Positions 53,093 through 62,226 of a DNA stretch of 64,000 bases are shown here, one piece after another. A program made the position numbers and the translations under genes. Each line of letters starts with the position of its first letter. Position 1 is the stretch's first letter. The DNA is taken from assembly GCF_001465595.2 (NCBI RefSeq), contig NZ_CP013481.2, positions 1,550,001 to 1,614,000 on the forward strand. The letters run 5' to 3'. The notes under the pieces were generated by a model. It was not told the origin of the DNA and ran no database searches. It worked only from the letters and a program-made list of their open reading frames with translations. The stretch comes from Pandoraea apista (GTDB lineage: Bacteria > Pseudomonadota > Gammaproteobacteria > Burkholderiales > Burkholderiaceae).

Positions 53093-54346
53093 TCAGGTCA
53101 CCGTGCCGCGACGATGAAACTCGGGCTTGTCCCAAGCGCCGGTGGTCAATACGTCGCGCAGAATTTCAACCGAATCCCACACGTCGGCAAAGCTCGTGTA
53201 CAGCGGAGTCATGCCGAATCGCATGATGCGCGGCTCGCGATAGTCGCCAATGACACCGCGCGCGATCAGCGCCTGAATCACAGCGAACCCTTCAGGATGC
53301 TCGAAACTCACCTGCGAGCCTCGTGCGGCATGGTCGCGCGGCGTCACCAGCGTGAGCGGGAATTCGGCGCAACGCGCTTCCACCAGCTTGATGAACAGAT
53401 CCGTCAGCGCCAACGATTTGCGACGCAGCGCTTCCATCGACGTCTGCGCAAAAATGTCCAGACCGCACTGCACGAGAGAAAGCGAAATGATCGGTTGCGT
53501 ACCGCACAGGTAGCGCCCGATGCCATCGTCCGGGGTGTATTCCGGCTGCATCGCGAACGGCGTGCGATGGCCCCACCAGCCCGACAGCGGCTGCCAGAAC
53601 GTGTCCTGGAGACGCTTGTTGACCCACACGAAGGCCGGTGCGCCCGGGCCGCCGTTCAGATATTTGTACGTGCAGCCCACTGCGTAGTCGGCATTGGCAC
53701 CATTCAGATCGACGGGCACGGCACCCGCAGAGTGGCAAAGGTCCCACACGGCCAGTGCGCCCGCCGCATGAATCTCCGCCGTACGGGCAGTCATGTCGTA
53801 CATGGCGCCGGTGCGGTAGTTCACATGCGTAAGCAGTACCACGGCCACATCGTCACCCAGCGCATTCGGCAACTCGTCGGGCGAATCGATCAGACGCAGC
53901 GAATAGCCGTCGTCGAGCAAACGCGTGAGGCCTTGCACAATGTAGAGATCGGTCGGGAAATTGCTGCGCTCCGAGATGACCACTTTGCGTTGTGGCGAGC
54001 GCGAGCGCTGCGCGTCGAGCGCGGCGGCCATCACCTTGAAGAGGTTGCTCGACGTGGTATCCGTTACCACGACTTCGCCTTTACCGGCACCGACGATCGG
54101 CGCGAGGGCGTCGCCCAGCGTGCGCGGCAGCGCGAACCAGTCCGCATCGTTCCAACTGCGGATGAGGCCGACGCCCCATTCGGCGGTGATTATTTCCTGT
54201 GCACGCTTGGCAGACGCCAGCGGACGGGCACCCAGCGAGTTGCCGTCGAGATAGATCACCCCCGGCGGCAGATCGAATTGCGCACGCAGCGGGGCGAGCG
54301 GATCGGCCGCATCGAGGGCCAGACAATCGTTGCGAGAAGACGTCAT
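53093..54346 (-). CDS. kynU: Kynureninase
   Basis: A 417-residue PLP enzyme that splits kynurenine to anthranilate and alanine. Signatures are '[20 protein letters not shown]', '[20 protein letters not shown]', '[20 protein letters not shown]', '[20 protein letters not shown]', and the Schiff-base lysine in '[20 protein letters not shown]'. '[20 protein letters not shown]' closes the active site. Length is normal. It lies between kynB (70 bases upstream) and kynA. Confidence 0.97.
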   Translation of the reverse strand: MTSSRNDCLALDAADPLAPLRAQFDLPPGVIYLDGNSLGARPLASAKRAQEIITAEWGVGLIRSWNDADWFALPRTLGDALAPIVGAGKGEVVVTDTTSSNLFKVMAAALDAQRSRSPQRKVVISERSNFPTDLYIVQGLTRLLDDGYSLRLIDSPDELPNALGDDVAVVLLTHVNYRTGAMYDMTARTAEIHAAGALAVWDLCHSAGAVPVDLNGANADYAVGCTYKYLNGGPGAPAFVWVNKRLQDTFWQPLSGWWGHRTPFAMQPEYTPDDGIGRYLCGTQPIISLSLVQCGLDIFAQTSMEALRRKSLALTDLFIKLVEARCAEFPLTLVTPRDHAARGSQVSFEHPEGFAVIQALIARGVIGDYREPRIMRFGMTPLYTSFADVWDSVEILRDVLTTGAWDKPEFHRRGTVT

Positions 54347-54416
54347 GGTTAGCGTTTTGTGAGTGATAGCAATGTGAAAAAATCGTTTGCCGCGAGGCCG
54401 ACGCGGGCAGTACCGT

Positions 54417-55082
54417 TCAGAGAGAACGCAGCACGGCGCGGACCGGGCTCGCGTCGAGCCGCATGAACTTCAGCGGCAACGCAATGAGTTCGTAATCGGC
54501 GGGGGCAATCGCGTCGAGTACCAGTCCTTCGAGAATGGCCATGCGATGCGCGCGAATGCGGTGGTGCGCGTCCATGGTCTTGCTCTCCTGCGGATCGAGC
54601 GACGCCGTGTCGATACCTACGAGCTTCACGCCATGCGACGCAAGCAGGTCGATGGTCTCGGGGGCCACCGCGCAAAACGCGTTATCCCAGCGTGTTACCG
54701 GCGCTTGCGCATATGTACGCAAGAGCACACGCGGCGGCACATCCGCCAAGTGTGGCGCGATCATTTCGGGCGTGACGACCGGCGACGCGCCAATGCAATG
54801 GATCACGCGGCAAGTCCCCAGATAGGTGTCTAGCGGCACTTCGCCAATGAATGCGCCGTCGTCGTCGTAATGGCGTGGCGCATCCGCATGCGCACCCGTA
54901 TGCGGCGACAACGTGATGCGCCCGACGTTGACCGGACAACCCGGTCCGATCTGCCACACCGCTTCCTCCGAGAACGGCGTGTCACCCGGCCAGACAGGCG
55001 TGTCGCTGGAGAGTGGGGCGCTGATATCCCAAACGCGGCGCTCGTTGTGCGCATCGGCTGGGCGGTGGCTGGGTGGGGTCAT
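54417..55082 (-). CDS. kynB: Kynurenine formamidase
   Basis: A 221-residue cyclase-family (metal-dependent) amidase converting N-formylkynurenine to kynurenine. Motifs are '[20 protein letters not shown]', the metal-binding '[20 protein letters not shown]' (HxGxHxDxPxH), '[20 protein letters not shown]' and '[20 protein letters not shown]'. I use the ATG at 55082; an in-frame TTG lies at 55094. It is the first gene of kynBUA. The 226 bases upstream (to 55308) are AT-rich and likely hold the promoter; no clear Lrp-type site was fixed, and no lrp (kynR) gene is adjacent. Confidence 0.96.
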   Translation of the reverse strand: MTPPSHRPADAHNERRVWDISAPLSSDTPVWPGDTPFSEEAVWQIGPGCPVNVGRITLSPHTGAHADAPRHYDDDGAFIGEVPLDTYLGTCRVIHCIGASPVVTPEMIAPHLADVPPRVLLRTYAQAPVTRWDNAFCAVAPETIDLLASHGVKLVGIDTASLDPQESKTMDAHHRIRAHRMAILEGLVLDAIAPADYELIALPLKFMRLDASPVRAVLRSL

Positions 55083-55308
55083 GGACGTGCGCAATAGCGT
55101 GAATCGATATGCGCATCTTAGAAGAATTCGTGTTGCAAGTGCTTGCGTATTCGCCGGCCGCGATGCGTGAAATTGATAGCAGAAGCAATATTTCCGTCAT
55201 TCGCCGACAGAAAATTCGAAAATATGGCAAAGCGATCGAATTTTTGACGATTCGCGACGCCGCGCGATTCGCGTTTTCAGACGTGTCCGTGCAGCGATCG
55301 GACACGGC

Positions 55309-55767
55309 CTAGCGGGGGCTTTGCGTTCCCTGCGCCATTTCGTCGATCAGGCGGCGCAACGTTTCTTTGAGGAGGGCGGATTGATCTGCGCCGAAGCGAG
55401 CGAGCACGCCGGCTTCATGGCGGCGTGCGCTGGCGAGCAACGGCGCGACGCGCTCGCGTCCCGCGTCGGTGAGCGAGACCAGCGACTGGCGACGATCTGT
55501 TGCACTCTCGCCGCGAACGACATCGCCGGCCGCTTCCAGCCGGTCGACGACTTTGGTGAGCGTCGGCTGTTTGGCGAGCACGATGTCTGCCAGTTGATTG
55601 ATGGTGCGCGCGCGTCCGTCGGAGAGCGTGGCGAGCACTCGCCACTCCGACACGCCGAGTCCCGCCGCCGCGACTTCGCGATGAAATTCATCGGAGACCA
55701 GCGTGCTCGCACGGGCGAGCAGATACGCCAGATAGTCATCGACGAACGGCGCTCCCGCGGCTGACAT
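55309..55767 (-). CDS. MarR-family transcriptional regulator
   Basis: A 152-residue repressor from the ATG at 55767; the longer frame (to 55860) overlaps the flavin reductase gene. Core features are 'FVDDYLAYLLARASTLVSDE', 'LGVSEWRVLATLSDGRARTI', 'NQLADIVLAKQPTLTKVVDR' and the wing 'ESATDRRQSLVSLTDAGRER'. It starts 8 bases after the flavin reductase stop on the same strand. MarR proteins named NicR or PicR control nicotinate and picolinate clusters, and a NicX-like gene is divergent here, so a similar role is plausible. It is also just upstream of kynBUA. Confidence 0.9.
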   Translation of the reverse strand: MSAAGAPFVDDYLAYLLARASTLVSDEFHREVAAAGLGVSEWRVLATLSDGRARTINQLADIVLAKQPTLTKVVDRLEAAGDVVRGESATDRRQSLVSLTDAGRERVAPLLASARRHEAGVLARFGADQSALLKETLRRLIDEMAQGTQSPR

Positions 55768-55775
55768 GGGGCGTT

Positions 55776-56294
55776 TTAACCGAGCGACTGCGGCTTGTGA
55801 AAGCCGCCTGCGTGGAAGATCAGCGGCATGCGCTCGGAAACGTTTGCATGAACCCCGCAACGCTCGACCTCACCCACGAAGATGACGTGATCGCCTTCGT
55901 CATAACGGCTGCGGTTATGACACTCGAACCAGGCCAGTGCACCCTCCAGCACCGGCGTGCCCGACGCCGACAAGGTGTACGGCACACCCGCAAACCGGTC
56001 GCCCTTCATGGTGGCGAAGCGCTTGCAGACGTCGAGCTGATCGGCGGCCAGCACGTTCACGGCATAGTGCGAGTTCTCGCGGAAGACGGGCATGCTGCCC
56101 GCTCGCGTGGCGAGACTCCAGAGAATGAGCGGCGGCGTGAGCGACACCGAGTTGAACGAACTGGCGGTGATACCGATCAGCGAGCCGTCGTCGGCGCGCG
56201 TGGTGATTACCGTCACCCCGGTCGCAAACTGACCGAGCGCATGACGAAAGGCAGCGCTGTCGAAATCTGGTACTGCGGCGCGTTTGGCGTTCAC
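55776..56294 (-). CDS. Flavin reductase-like protein (two-component monooxygenase reductase)
   Basis: A 172-residue flavoprotein with split-barrel fold. 'FRHALGQFATGVTVITTRAD', 'GITASSFNSVSLTPPLILWS' and 'FVGEVERCGVHANVSERMPL' match the HpaC/flavin-reductase family. Translation starts at a GTG (56294) after GGGA-type purines. Such enzymes reduce FMN or FAD with NAD(P)H for a separate monooxygenase. A candidate oxygenase partner is the acyl-CoA-dehydrogenase-fold protein at 58311. It is divergent from the NicX-like gene across 163 bases and cotranscribed with the MarR gene. Confidence 0.92.
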   Translation of the reverse strand: MNAKRAAVPDFDSAAFRHALGQFATGVTVITTRADDGSLIGITASSFNSVSLTPPLILWSLATRAGSMPVFRENSHYAVNVLAADQLDVCKRFATMKGDRFAGVPYTLSASGTPVLEGALAWFECHNRSRYDEGDHVIFVGEVERCGVHANVSERMPLIFHAGGFHKPQSLG

Positions 56295-56457
56295 TGTCCC
56301 TGCACTCCCGTCGGGCTAATTTGATCGGGTTGATTTGTATGAATATTCATATACTATGGCACGAACAACAGATCGACAAGACGCATGACGGCCAGTAGCG
56401 TGCCAGGGGGCGAAGCAGCCCACGGCGGGCGAGAGGGTCAGACGCTCAGGAGACGAT

Positions 56458-57507
56458 ATGCTGATCGAACGAATCGAGCATAAGTGGATCGACGTATTTG
56501 CCGAGACCTTGCGGCGCTGCGACATACGACCCGGCGACGTGGTGGCGATTGTAGCCGAAACGCAATCCCGGCCTGTGAACGTGGAATTAGCACAGCTTGC
56601 GGCCGAATCGCTCGGCGCCAAGCCTTTCCGGCTGATCGTGCCAAGCCCGCGTGTCAGTGCGCCGGTGCCGGTGCGCTCGACGGGCGCCAGCGACGCGCTG
56701 GGGCAGTTGGCCCCGGTCGTGGCGGCGCTCAAGTCGGCAACGCTTGTCGTCGACTGCACCGTCGAGGGCTTGTTGCACGCGCCCGAACTGCCTGAGATTC
56801 TGGGGGGCGGTGCGCGCGTGCTGATGGTCTCCAACGAGCATCCCGAAATTCTGGAACGCTGCGCGACCGATCCGGCGCTCGAGCCGAAAGTGCGTGCAGC
56901 GATCAAGCGTTTGCGCGGCGCAGCACAAATGCATGTCACGTCCGCCGCCGGCACCGATCTGCGCATCGGTCTTCGCGATGCCCGCGTGGGCGGAGTCTGG
57001 GGCTGGTGTGCCAAGCCCGGACAGGTCGCTCACTGGCCGGGGGGGCTGGCGCTGGCGTTTCCGGCGGCCCACAGCGTGAACGGCCGACTCGTGCTCGCGC
57101 CGGGCGACATCAATCTGACGTTCAAACAATACTTGCGGGATCGCATCGAACTCACGGTCGAGGACGACTATGTCGTCGCCATCGACGGCGAGGGTGTCGA
57201 TGTCGAGCTCATGCGCGATTACTTCGCTGCGTGGGGAGATCGCGAAGCCTACGCCGTCTCGCACGTCGGCTTCGGCATGAACCCGCGCGCACGCTGGGAC
57301 GCGCTGGCCTGTTACGACAAGCGCGATTGCAATGGCACGGAGCAGCGCGCGTTCGCGGGCAACTTCCTGTACTCGACGGGGGCCAACGAAGTGGCGGGAC
57401 GCCACACGCTCGGTCATTTCGATCTGCCGTTGCGGCGCTGTACGATTGCGCTCGACGGCGATGTCGTCGTGCGCGACGGTCAATTGCAAGGCGAGTTCGC
57501 ATCATGA
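56458..57507 (+). CDS. NicX-like 2,5-dihydroxypyridine 5,6-dioxygenase family protein
   Basis: A 349-residue protein matching, by memory, Pseudomonas putida NicX (350 residues), a non-heme iron dioxygenase that opens the pyridine ring. Shared stretches are 'HWPGGLALAFPAAHSVNGRL' / 'GDINLTFKQYLRDRIELTVE', 'AVSHVGFGMNPRARWDALAC' and 'GHFDLPLRRCTIALDGDVVV'. The iron-binding residues I recall for NicX (His 265, His 318, Asp 320) fall at His 269, His 320 and Asp 322. The family is often auto-annotated as M29 aminopeptidase. It overlaps the next gene by four bases (ATGA). The actual substrate may differ from 2,5-dihydroxypyridine. Confidence 0.82.
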   Translation: MLIERIEHKWIDVFAETLRRCDIRPGDVVAIVAETQSRPVNVELAQLAAESLGAKPFRLIVPSPRVSAPVPVRSTGASDALGQLAPVVAALKSATLVVDCTVEGLLHAPELPEILGGGARVLMVSNEHPEILERCATDPALEPKVRAAIKRLRGAAQMHVTSAAGTDLRIGLRDARVGGVWGWCAKPGQVAHWPGGLALAFPAAHSVNGRLVLAPGDINLTFKQYLRDRIELTVEDDYVVAIDGEGVDVELMRDYFAAWGDREAYAVSHVGFGMNPRARWDALACYDKRDCNGTEQRAFAGNFLYSTGANEVAGRHTLGHFDLPLRRCTIALDGDVVVRDGQLQGEFAS

Positions 57508-58301
57508 CGCTTCCCGTACCCGCCTGCCAAACGGCGGGCGATGGCCCGCTCACGCTGGTGCTGCTGCACGGCATTGGCGGCAACCGGCATGTCTGGCCCG
57601 CGCAGTTCGAGACATTCGCCACGGCGGGGCATCGCGTGGTGGCGTGGGATATGCCCGGTTACGGCGAGAGCGCGTTGCCTGCCGAGCCGACGATGGCGTC
57701 GCTGGCCGATAGCCTGCAAGCACTGCTCGACGCATTGGGCCCATCGCGATTCGTGCTCGTTGGCCATAGCATGGGCGGCATGGTCGCACAGGAGCTGATG
57801 GCGCGCGGCGCGCCGTTCACGCGCGATATCGCGGCGCTGGTGTTGTGCGGCACCTCCCCCGCATTCGGTAAGCCGGACGGCGACTTTCAGCGCGAATTCG
57901 TGCGCCAGCGCACTGCGCCGCTCGACGCGGGAAAAACGCTGCGCGAGATGGCCGAAGCGATCGTGCCGGGCATGCTCGGCGAGCCGGATGCCGCCGTCCG
58001 TGCGAGCGCGCATGCGGTGGCCGTCGACGCGATGGGCGCGCTCACCCCCGATGCCTACCGGGCGGCGCTGCAAGCGCTGGTGGGTTTCGAGCAGCGCGCC
58101 GCACTGGCACGCATCGCCGTGCCGGTGCTGCTCATTGCCGGCGAGCACGACACCAATGCGCCGCCGAAAGTCATGGCGCGCATGGCAGAGTCCATTCCGC
58201 AAGCTCGCTACGTCTGCCTGCCCGGTGCAGGACACCTCATGAATCTGACGCACCCGGCGGCATTCAACGCCGAGGTGCGCGCTTTCCTCGCAACACTCTA
58301 G
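57504..58301 (+). CDS. Alpha/beta-fold hydrolase (NicD/PcaD-like)
   Basis: A 265-residue hydrolase. The ATG at 57504 overlaps the stop of the NicX-like gene; an open frame further left is a shadow. Features are the oxyanion 'LVLLHGIGGNRHVWPAQFET', the nucleophile elbow 'VLVGHSMGGMVAQELMARGA', the acid in 'VLLIAGEHDTNAPP' and the catalytic His in 'YVCLPGAGHLMNLTHP'. In nicotinate clusters an alpha/beta hydrolase (NicD) deformylates N-formylmaleamate right after the NicX step, so translational coupling to a NicX-like gene supports a similar role. Sequence alone also fits enol-lactonases. Confidence 0.85.
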   Translation: MTLPVPACQTAGDGPLTLVLLHGIGGNRHVWPAQFETFATAGHRVVAWDMPGYGESALPAEPTMASLADSLQALLDALGPSRFVLVGHSMGGMVAQELMARGAPFTRDIAALVLCGTSPAFGKPDGDFQREFVRQRTAPLDAGKTLREMAEAIVPGMLGEPDAAVRASAHAVAVDAMGALTPDAYRAALQALVGFEQRAALARIAVPVLLIAGEHDTNAPPKVMARMAESIPQARYVCLPGAGHLMNLTHPAAFNAEVRAFLATL

Positions 58302-58310
58302 GAGACTACC

Positions 58311-59555
58311 GTGGCCTATCAGCCCCCTTCGATCGTCGGCGAGCATTACCCGCTCACGGACAAGCAGCGGCGCCTGCTGGCGCTGGCCGAGCAGGTGGGG
58401 CGCGAGTCGCTCGCGCCGCGCGCCGCCCGCTGGGATCGCGAAGCGTCGTTCCCGTTCGAGAACTACGACGACATGCGCGCCGCAGGCCTGCTGAAGTTGT
58501 GCATTCCCGAATCGGAAGGTGGTCTGGGCGCGGATTTCGCCACCTACATGATGGTCTCCGCCGAGTTGGGCCGCCACTGCGGCGCCACGGCGCTCACGTT
58601 CAACATGCACACGTGTTCGATGATGTGGACCGGTATTCTTGCCGACGATCTCGACATGACGCCCGAGCAGCGCGCCGAGCATGCGGGTTATCGCAAGCAT
58701 CACTTCGCGCGCGTGATTCAGGACGGGGCGATCTACGCACAACCGTTCTCCGAAGGCAGTGCGGCGGCCGCAGGCAAGGCACCGTTCGGCACGACTGCGA
58801 CGAAGGTTGAGGGCGGCTGGAAGATCAATGGTCGCAAGATATTCGCATCCCTCTCGGGGGCGGCGAATTACTACGGCGTGCTGTGTACCGAAGACAAGCC
58901 CGAATTGTCGATGAAGGACACGTTCTACATCGCCGTGCCAGGCGATGCGCCGGGCGTGACCGTCACCGGCGACTGGGACCCGCTGGGCATGCGCGGTACC
59001 GTCTCGCGCACGCTGCTCTTCAAGGACGTTTTCGTCCCTGACGAACTGCAACTGATGCCGCGCGGCGTCTACTATCAGGCCGCCAGCCGCTGGCCGCATA
59101 TGTTCATGACGCTTGCCCCGACGTACATGGGGATCGCGCAGGCGGCCTACGATTTCACGGTGCGCTATCTGCGCGGCGAAGCCGAAGGCATGGGCGCGCC
59201 GGTCAAGCGTCGTATGTACCCGACCAAGCAGATTGCCGTCGCGCAAATGCACATCATGCTCGAGCAGACGCGCGCGCTGTTCCTTCGCGCGTTGCAGGAC
59301 GGCCGGGCCGATCCGGGTAAGGACGCACGTCTGCGGGCGTATGCAGCGCAGTACACGATCATGGAGAATGCCAACGAGCTGTGCCGTCTGGCCATTCGTA
59401 CCTGCGGCGGGCAGTCGATGCTCAAGACGCTGCCGCTCGAACGGATGTATCGCGATTCGCGTTGCGGCGCATTGATGCTGCCGTGGACCGCAGAGCTGTG
59501 CCTCGACCGTATCGGCCGCGAGGCGCTCTACGAACCGGGTGAGCGCGACGAGTAA
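58311..59555 (+). CDS. Acyl-CoA-dehydrogenase-fold flavoprotein, possible monooxygenase
   Basis: A 414-residue protein starting at a GTG with GGAG seven bases upstream, nine bases after the hydrolase gene. The fold is clear: 'LLALAEQVGRESLAPRAARW', 'LLKLCIPESEGGLGADFATY', 'WKINGRKIFASLSGAANYYG' and 'LGMRGTVSRTLLFKDVFVPD'. The C-terminal catalytic region reads 'LPLERMYRDSRCGALMLPWT' where dehydrogenases usually have a YEGT-type Glu, so the usual base is missing (some members place it elsewhere). With a flavin reductase gene close by, a two-component flavin monooxygenase is possible. Dehydrogenation of the CoA ester made by the next gene's ligase is the alternative. Confidence 0.8.
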   Translation: MAYQPPSIVGEHYPLTDKQRRLLALAEQVGRESLAPRAARWDREASFPFENYDDMRAAGLLKLCIPESEGGLGADFATYMMVSAELGRHCGATALTFNMHTCSMMWTGILADDLDMTPEQRAEHAGYRKHHFARVIQDGAIYAQPFSEGSAAAAGKAPFGTTATKVEGGWKINGRKIFASLSGAANYYGVLCTEDKPELSMKDTFYIAVPGDAPGVTVTGDWDPLGMRGTVSRTLLFKDVFVPDELQLMPRGVYYQAASRWPHMFMTLAPTYMGIAQAAYDFTVRYLRGEAEGMGAPVKRRMYPTKQIAVAQMHIMLEQTRALFLRALQDGRADPGKDARLRAYAAQYTIMENANELCRLAIRTCGGQSMLKTLPLERMYRDSRCGALMLPWTAELCLDRIGREALYEPGERDE

Positions 59556-59646
59556 GCCTTGCGCGCATGGCCGAGGCTGATCGCCGGTCACCGGACGCCG
59601 ATCGCATGCCCCGGGCCATGCTGTCTTTCTTGTCACGGAGAACAAG

Positions 59647-61197
59647 TTGACGCCTTTTGTAGAAGCGCTTGCCCGTCACGCACGCGCCACGCCGGAGCGG
59701 CTGGCGTTGCGATGTGGCATTGGCGATGAATCGGAGCAGACCGACTACGCAGCGCTGTGGCGACGCGTCGAACGGGTCGGTGGACATTTGCGCAGCACCT
59801 GGCGTATCGCGCCGGGCGACCGAGTCGCATGCCTTGGTCTGAACGACGCGTTGCAATTGGCGCTGTTGTTCGCTTGCGCTCGTGCCGGTGCCATCTTCCT
59901 GCCGCTGAACTTCCGTCTCGCCGTGCCCGAACTGGCCGCGATCGTGCGCCATGCGGGCGTACGTGTCCTCTGGTTCGACGCCGCGCATCGCGATGCTGCG
60001 CGCCAGATTCGCGACTCGCTCGAGCAGCACGCGATCATTGACCTGCCGCCCCCCGCCATCGCACCCATTGAAGGACTAATCGCGGTGCCGTCGATGAAGC
60101 CGGTCGACTATCCCGAGGTGGCGGCCGATGCGCCTGTGCTGCTCGCGTACACGTCCGGCACGACGGGCGAACCCAAAGGCGCATTGCACACGCAGGCCGG
60201 GTTGCTCGCCAACGCCGAAGCCAGTTGGTGGGCGCATGACATGAGTGCGGACGATCACATCCTGTCTACGCTGCCGATGTTTCATGTGGGCGGGCTGTGT
60301 ATTCAGACACTGCCCGCGCTCTTGCGCGGCGCGAGCGTCACGCTGCATCCGCGCTTCGATCCCGCTGCCTGGCTGGCAGATGTCGAAAGGCATCGTCCGA
60401 CACTCTCGCTGATGGTACCTGCCACGCTGCGAGCCGTGCAGTTGCATCCGGCGTGGCCGGGCACGGACTTGTCGTCGTTGCGCGGGGTGATGGCCGGTTC
60501 CAGCGTCGTGCCGATGTCCGCCATCGACGCGTTTCACGCGCGCGGCATTCCGCTTGGGCAGGTGTATGGCGCGACGGAAACCGGCCCGGTGTCGATCGCA
60601 CTGCGTTTCGGCGAAGCGAAGGCGCATCCCGGCGCAGTGGGGCGCGCGTGCCCGGGCGTCGACGTGCGGCTGACCGATGTGACCGGGCAGGAGGTGCCTG
60701 CGGGAGAGGTCGGTGAAATTCTCGTGCGGGCGCCGAACGTGATGCGCGAGTACTGGCGTGCGCCCGGCCACGCGTCGTTCGAGGACGGCTGGTTCCACTC
60801 CGGCGATCTGGCGCGCTTGCGCGAGGACGGCTGTTATGAGGTCGTGGGCCGCAGCAAGGACATGATCATCTCGGGCGGCGAGAACATCTACCCGGCGGAA
60901 ATCGAGAATGCGCTGGTCGATTGCCCCGGGGTAATGGAAGCCGCCGTTGTCGGCGTGCCCGACGAGCGGTGGGGCGAGGTGCCCGTCGCGGTCATCGTGC
61001 CGTCGCCGGCAACGAGCGCCACCCCGCAATCGATACTCGACTTCCTTGGCGAGCGCATCGCCCGCTTCAAACTGCCGCGACGGGTCGTCATTCTCGACGC
61101 CCTGCCCAAAAGCGCACTTGGGAAAGTGCAGAAGCCGATTCTCATCGGCTGGTTATCCAAGGTGCCCGATTCGCAAACATCAACTGACAGTCGTTAA
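59647..61197 (+). CDS. AMP-dependent acid--CoA ligase
   Basis: A 516-residue adenylate-forming enzyme. It starts at TTG with GGAG six bases upstream. Motifs are the P-loop 'LLAYTSGTTGEPKGALHTQA', 'GQVYGATETGPVSIALRFGE', 'GWFHSGDLARLREDGCYEVV', 'GRSKDMIISGGENIYPAEIE' and the C-terminal catalytic lysine in 'LPKSALGKVQKPIL'. It activates a carboxylic acid to its CoA thioester; the size and 'LPLNFRLAVPELAAIVRHAG' region fit fatty or aromatic acid ligases. It lies 91 bases after the acyl-CoA-dehydrogenase-fold gene and before a strong terminator. Substrate unknown. Confidence 0.93.
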   Translation: MTPFVEALARHARATPERLALRCGIGDESEQTDYAALWRRVERVGGHLRSTWRIAPGDRVACLGLNDALQLALLFACARAGAIFLPLNFRLAVPELAAIVRHAGVRVLWFDAAHRDAARQIRDSLEQHAIIDLPPPAIAPIEGLIAVPSMKPVDYPEVAADAPVLLAYTSGTTGEPKGALHTQAGLLANAEASWWAHDMSADDHILSTLPMFHVGGLCIQTLPALLRGASVTLHPRFDPAAWLADVERHRPTLSLMVPATLRAVQLHPAWPGTDLSSLRGVMAGSSVVPMSAIDAFHARGIPLGQVYGATETGPVSIALRFGEAKAHPGAVGRACPGVDVRLTDVTGQEVPAGEVGEILVRAPNVMREYWRAPGHASFEDGWFHSGDLARLREDGCYEVVGRSKDMIISGGENIYPAEIENALVDCPGVMEAAVVGVPDERWGEVPVAVIVPSPATSATPQSILDFLGERIARFKLPRRVVILDALPKSALGKVQKPILIGWLSKVPDSQTSTDSR

Positions 61198-61228
61198 TCA
61201 GAATCTTCATTCAGTTTTCGCGTAAAAG

Positions 61229-61268
61229 CGCCGAATGCCTTGTCTGGAAAGGGGTTCGGCGTTTTTTT
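61229..61268 (+). terminator. Intrinsic terminator after the CoA ligase gene
   Basis: Stem CGCCGAA / TTCGGCG with a 19-base loop and seven T. It closes the nicX-like operon. Confidence 0.85.
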
Positions 61269-61291
61269 ATGCCGATCTCCCGTAGTGCGTA

Positions 61292-61368
61292 AGGGAAAAT
61301 CCCTATGCGCAATCCCTCGATTTGTTACCATCCGATGAGAATTGCATTTTTTACTTTGGGAATTGCAT
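61292..61368. promoter_or_regulatory. Candidate operator region before the second IclR gene
   Basis: AGGGA-AAA-TCCCT palindrome at 61292-61304, and the direct repeat GAATTGCAT at 61339-61347 and 61360-61368, spaced 21 bases (two helical turns). Placement upstream of the IclR gene suggests autoregulation. Confidence 0.5.
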
Positions 61369-61440
61369 CGCAAGATAGCGCCCATGTCGTCATCGGCGGC
61401 TAGCCCGCTGATTTTTTTGCTTTCTTTTGTTTTCAAGACG

Positions 61441-62187
61441 ATGGACACCACCGAAGCTCATTCGGTCTCCGAACGCGTTCTGCAAGTCCTTGTGACTGTG
61501 GCGCGTCATGGACGACCGATCGCGGCACGCGAGATCGCCGCGCAAACGAGCCTGCCGCTCTCCACGGTTTACCGCCACCTCGTACCGCTCAAGAAGTGGG
61601 GCCTGGTGCAGGAGCACGCCCATGAGGCGCTCTACGAACCGGGTCCGGTCGGCGTGCAATTGGCGTGGGGTTTCGACCACAACTCGCATCTTGTTACTCA
61701 GGCACGTGAGGAGATCGACGCCCTCGTGCAGCGCACCGGTGAGACCGTCGGTCTGCTGGTGGCCGCTAACGGTCAGGTCGTTTGCCTCGACATGCACGAG
61801 AGCGAGCAATCGCTGCGTTGCTCCTTTGCCAAGGGACGTGCGCATCCGCTGGTGCATGGCGCCTCGGCCAAAGCCTTGCTCTCGTTCTTGCCGCAAGCCA
61901 CCCGCGACAGCCTGATCGGCCGTCAGTTGGCCGGCCAGCCGGTCGCGCAGGAGCGTCTCGTTGCGCAGGTCGAGGAAATCCGCAAGCAGCGTTATGCGGT
62001 GTCCGAAAGCGAAGTGGATTTCGGCGTCTGGGGCGTGTCGGCCCCGGTGTTCGCCGCCAAGGAACGTCTGGAAGGCACCATCACCTTGATGGCGCCGGCC
62101 GTGCGTGTGGCTCAGCGCCACGAAGAGCTGATTCGCCTCACCGTGGCGGCAGCCGAGCGTATTTCGAATCGATTGCAGTACTTTTAA
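61441..62187 (+). CDS. IclR-family transcriptional regulator
   Basis: A 248-residue regulator. The frame opens at 61342, but the ATG at 61441 places the winged helix at the usual distance: 'HSVSERVLQVLVTVARHGRP' and 'REIAAQTSLPLSTVYRHLVP'. The effector domain has 'GETVGLLVAANGQVVCLDMH', 'KGRAHPLVHGASAKALLSFL' and 'ESEVDFGVWGVSAPVFAAKE'. It lies between the catabolic genes and the ABC transporter genes (39 bases before the binding protein), so it probably controls uptake and perhaps degradation of one substrate. No strong ribosome site is seen. Confidence 0.92.
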   Translation: MDTTEAHSVSERVLQVLVTVARHGRPIAAREIAAQTSLPLSTVYRHLVPLKKWGLVQEHAHEALYEPGPVGVQLAWGFDHNSHLVTQAREEIDALVQRTGETVGLLVAANGQVVCLDMHESEQSLRCSFAKGRAHPLVHGASAKALLSFLPQATRDSLIGRQLAGQPVAQERLVAQVEEIRKQRYAVSESEVDFGVWGVSAPVFAAKERLEGTITLMAPAVRVAQRHEELIRLTVAAAERISNRLQYF

Positions 62188-62226
62188 CCGGTTTTTTCCG
62201 ACCGAGACTACACGAAGGAGTACCAG

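Noticed and set aside
55109..55312. 67-codon plus-strand frame upstream of kynB
   Set aside because: No ribosome site, no family resemblance, and it lies in the AT-rich promoter region of kynB.
57006..57503. Extension of the alpha/beta hydrolase frame into the NicX-like gene
   Set aside because: Arg-rich out-of-frame reading of the NicX-like gene; the ATGA junction gives the natural start.
56458..57507. M29 aminopeptidase
   Set aside because: Length, the GHFDLPLRR motif and conserved iron ligands fit NicX better; the peptidase label is a known misannotation of this family.
57480..59645. A 721-codon open frame antisense to the hydrolase and dehydrogenase-fold genes
   Set aside because: Same reason: no motif, and the plus-strand genes are clear and coupled.
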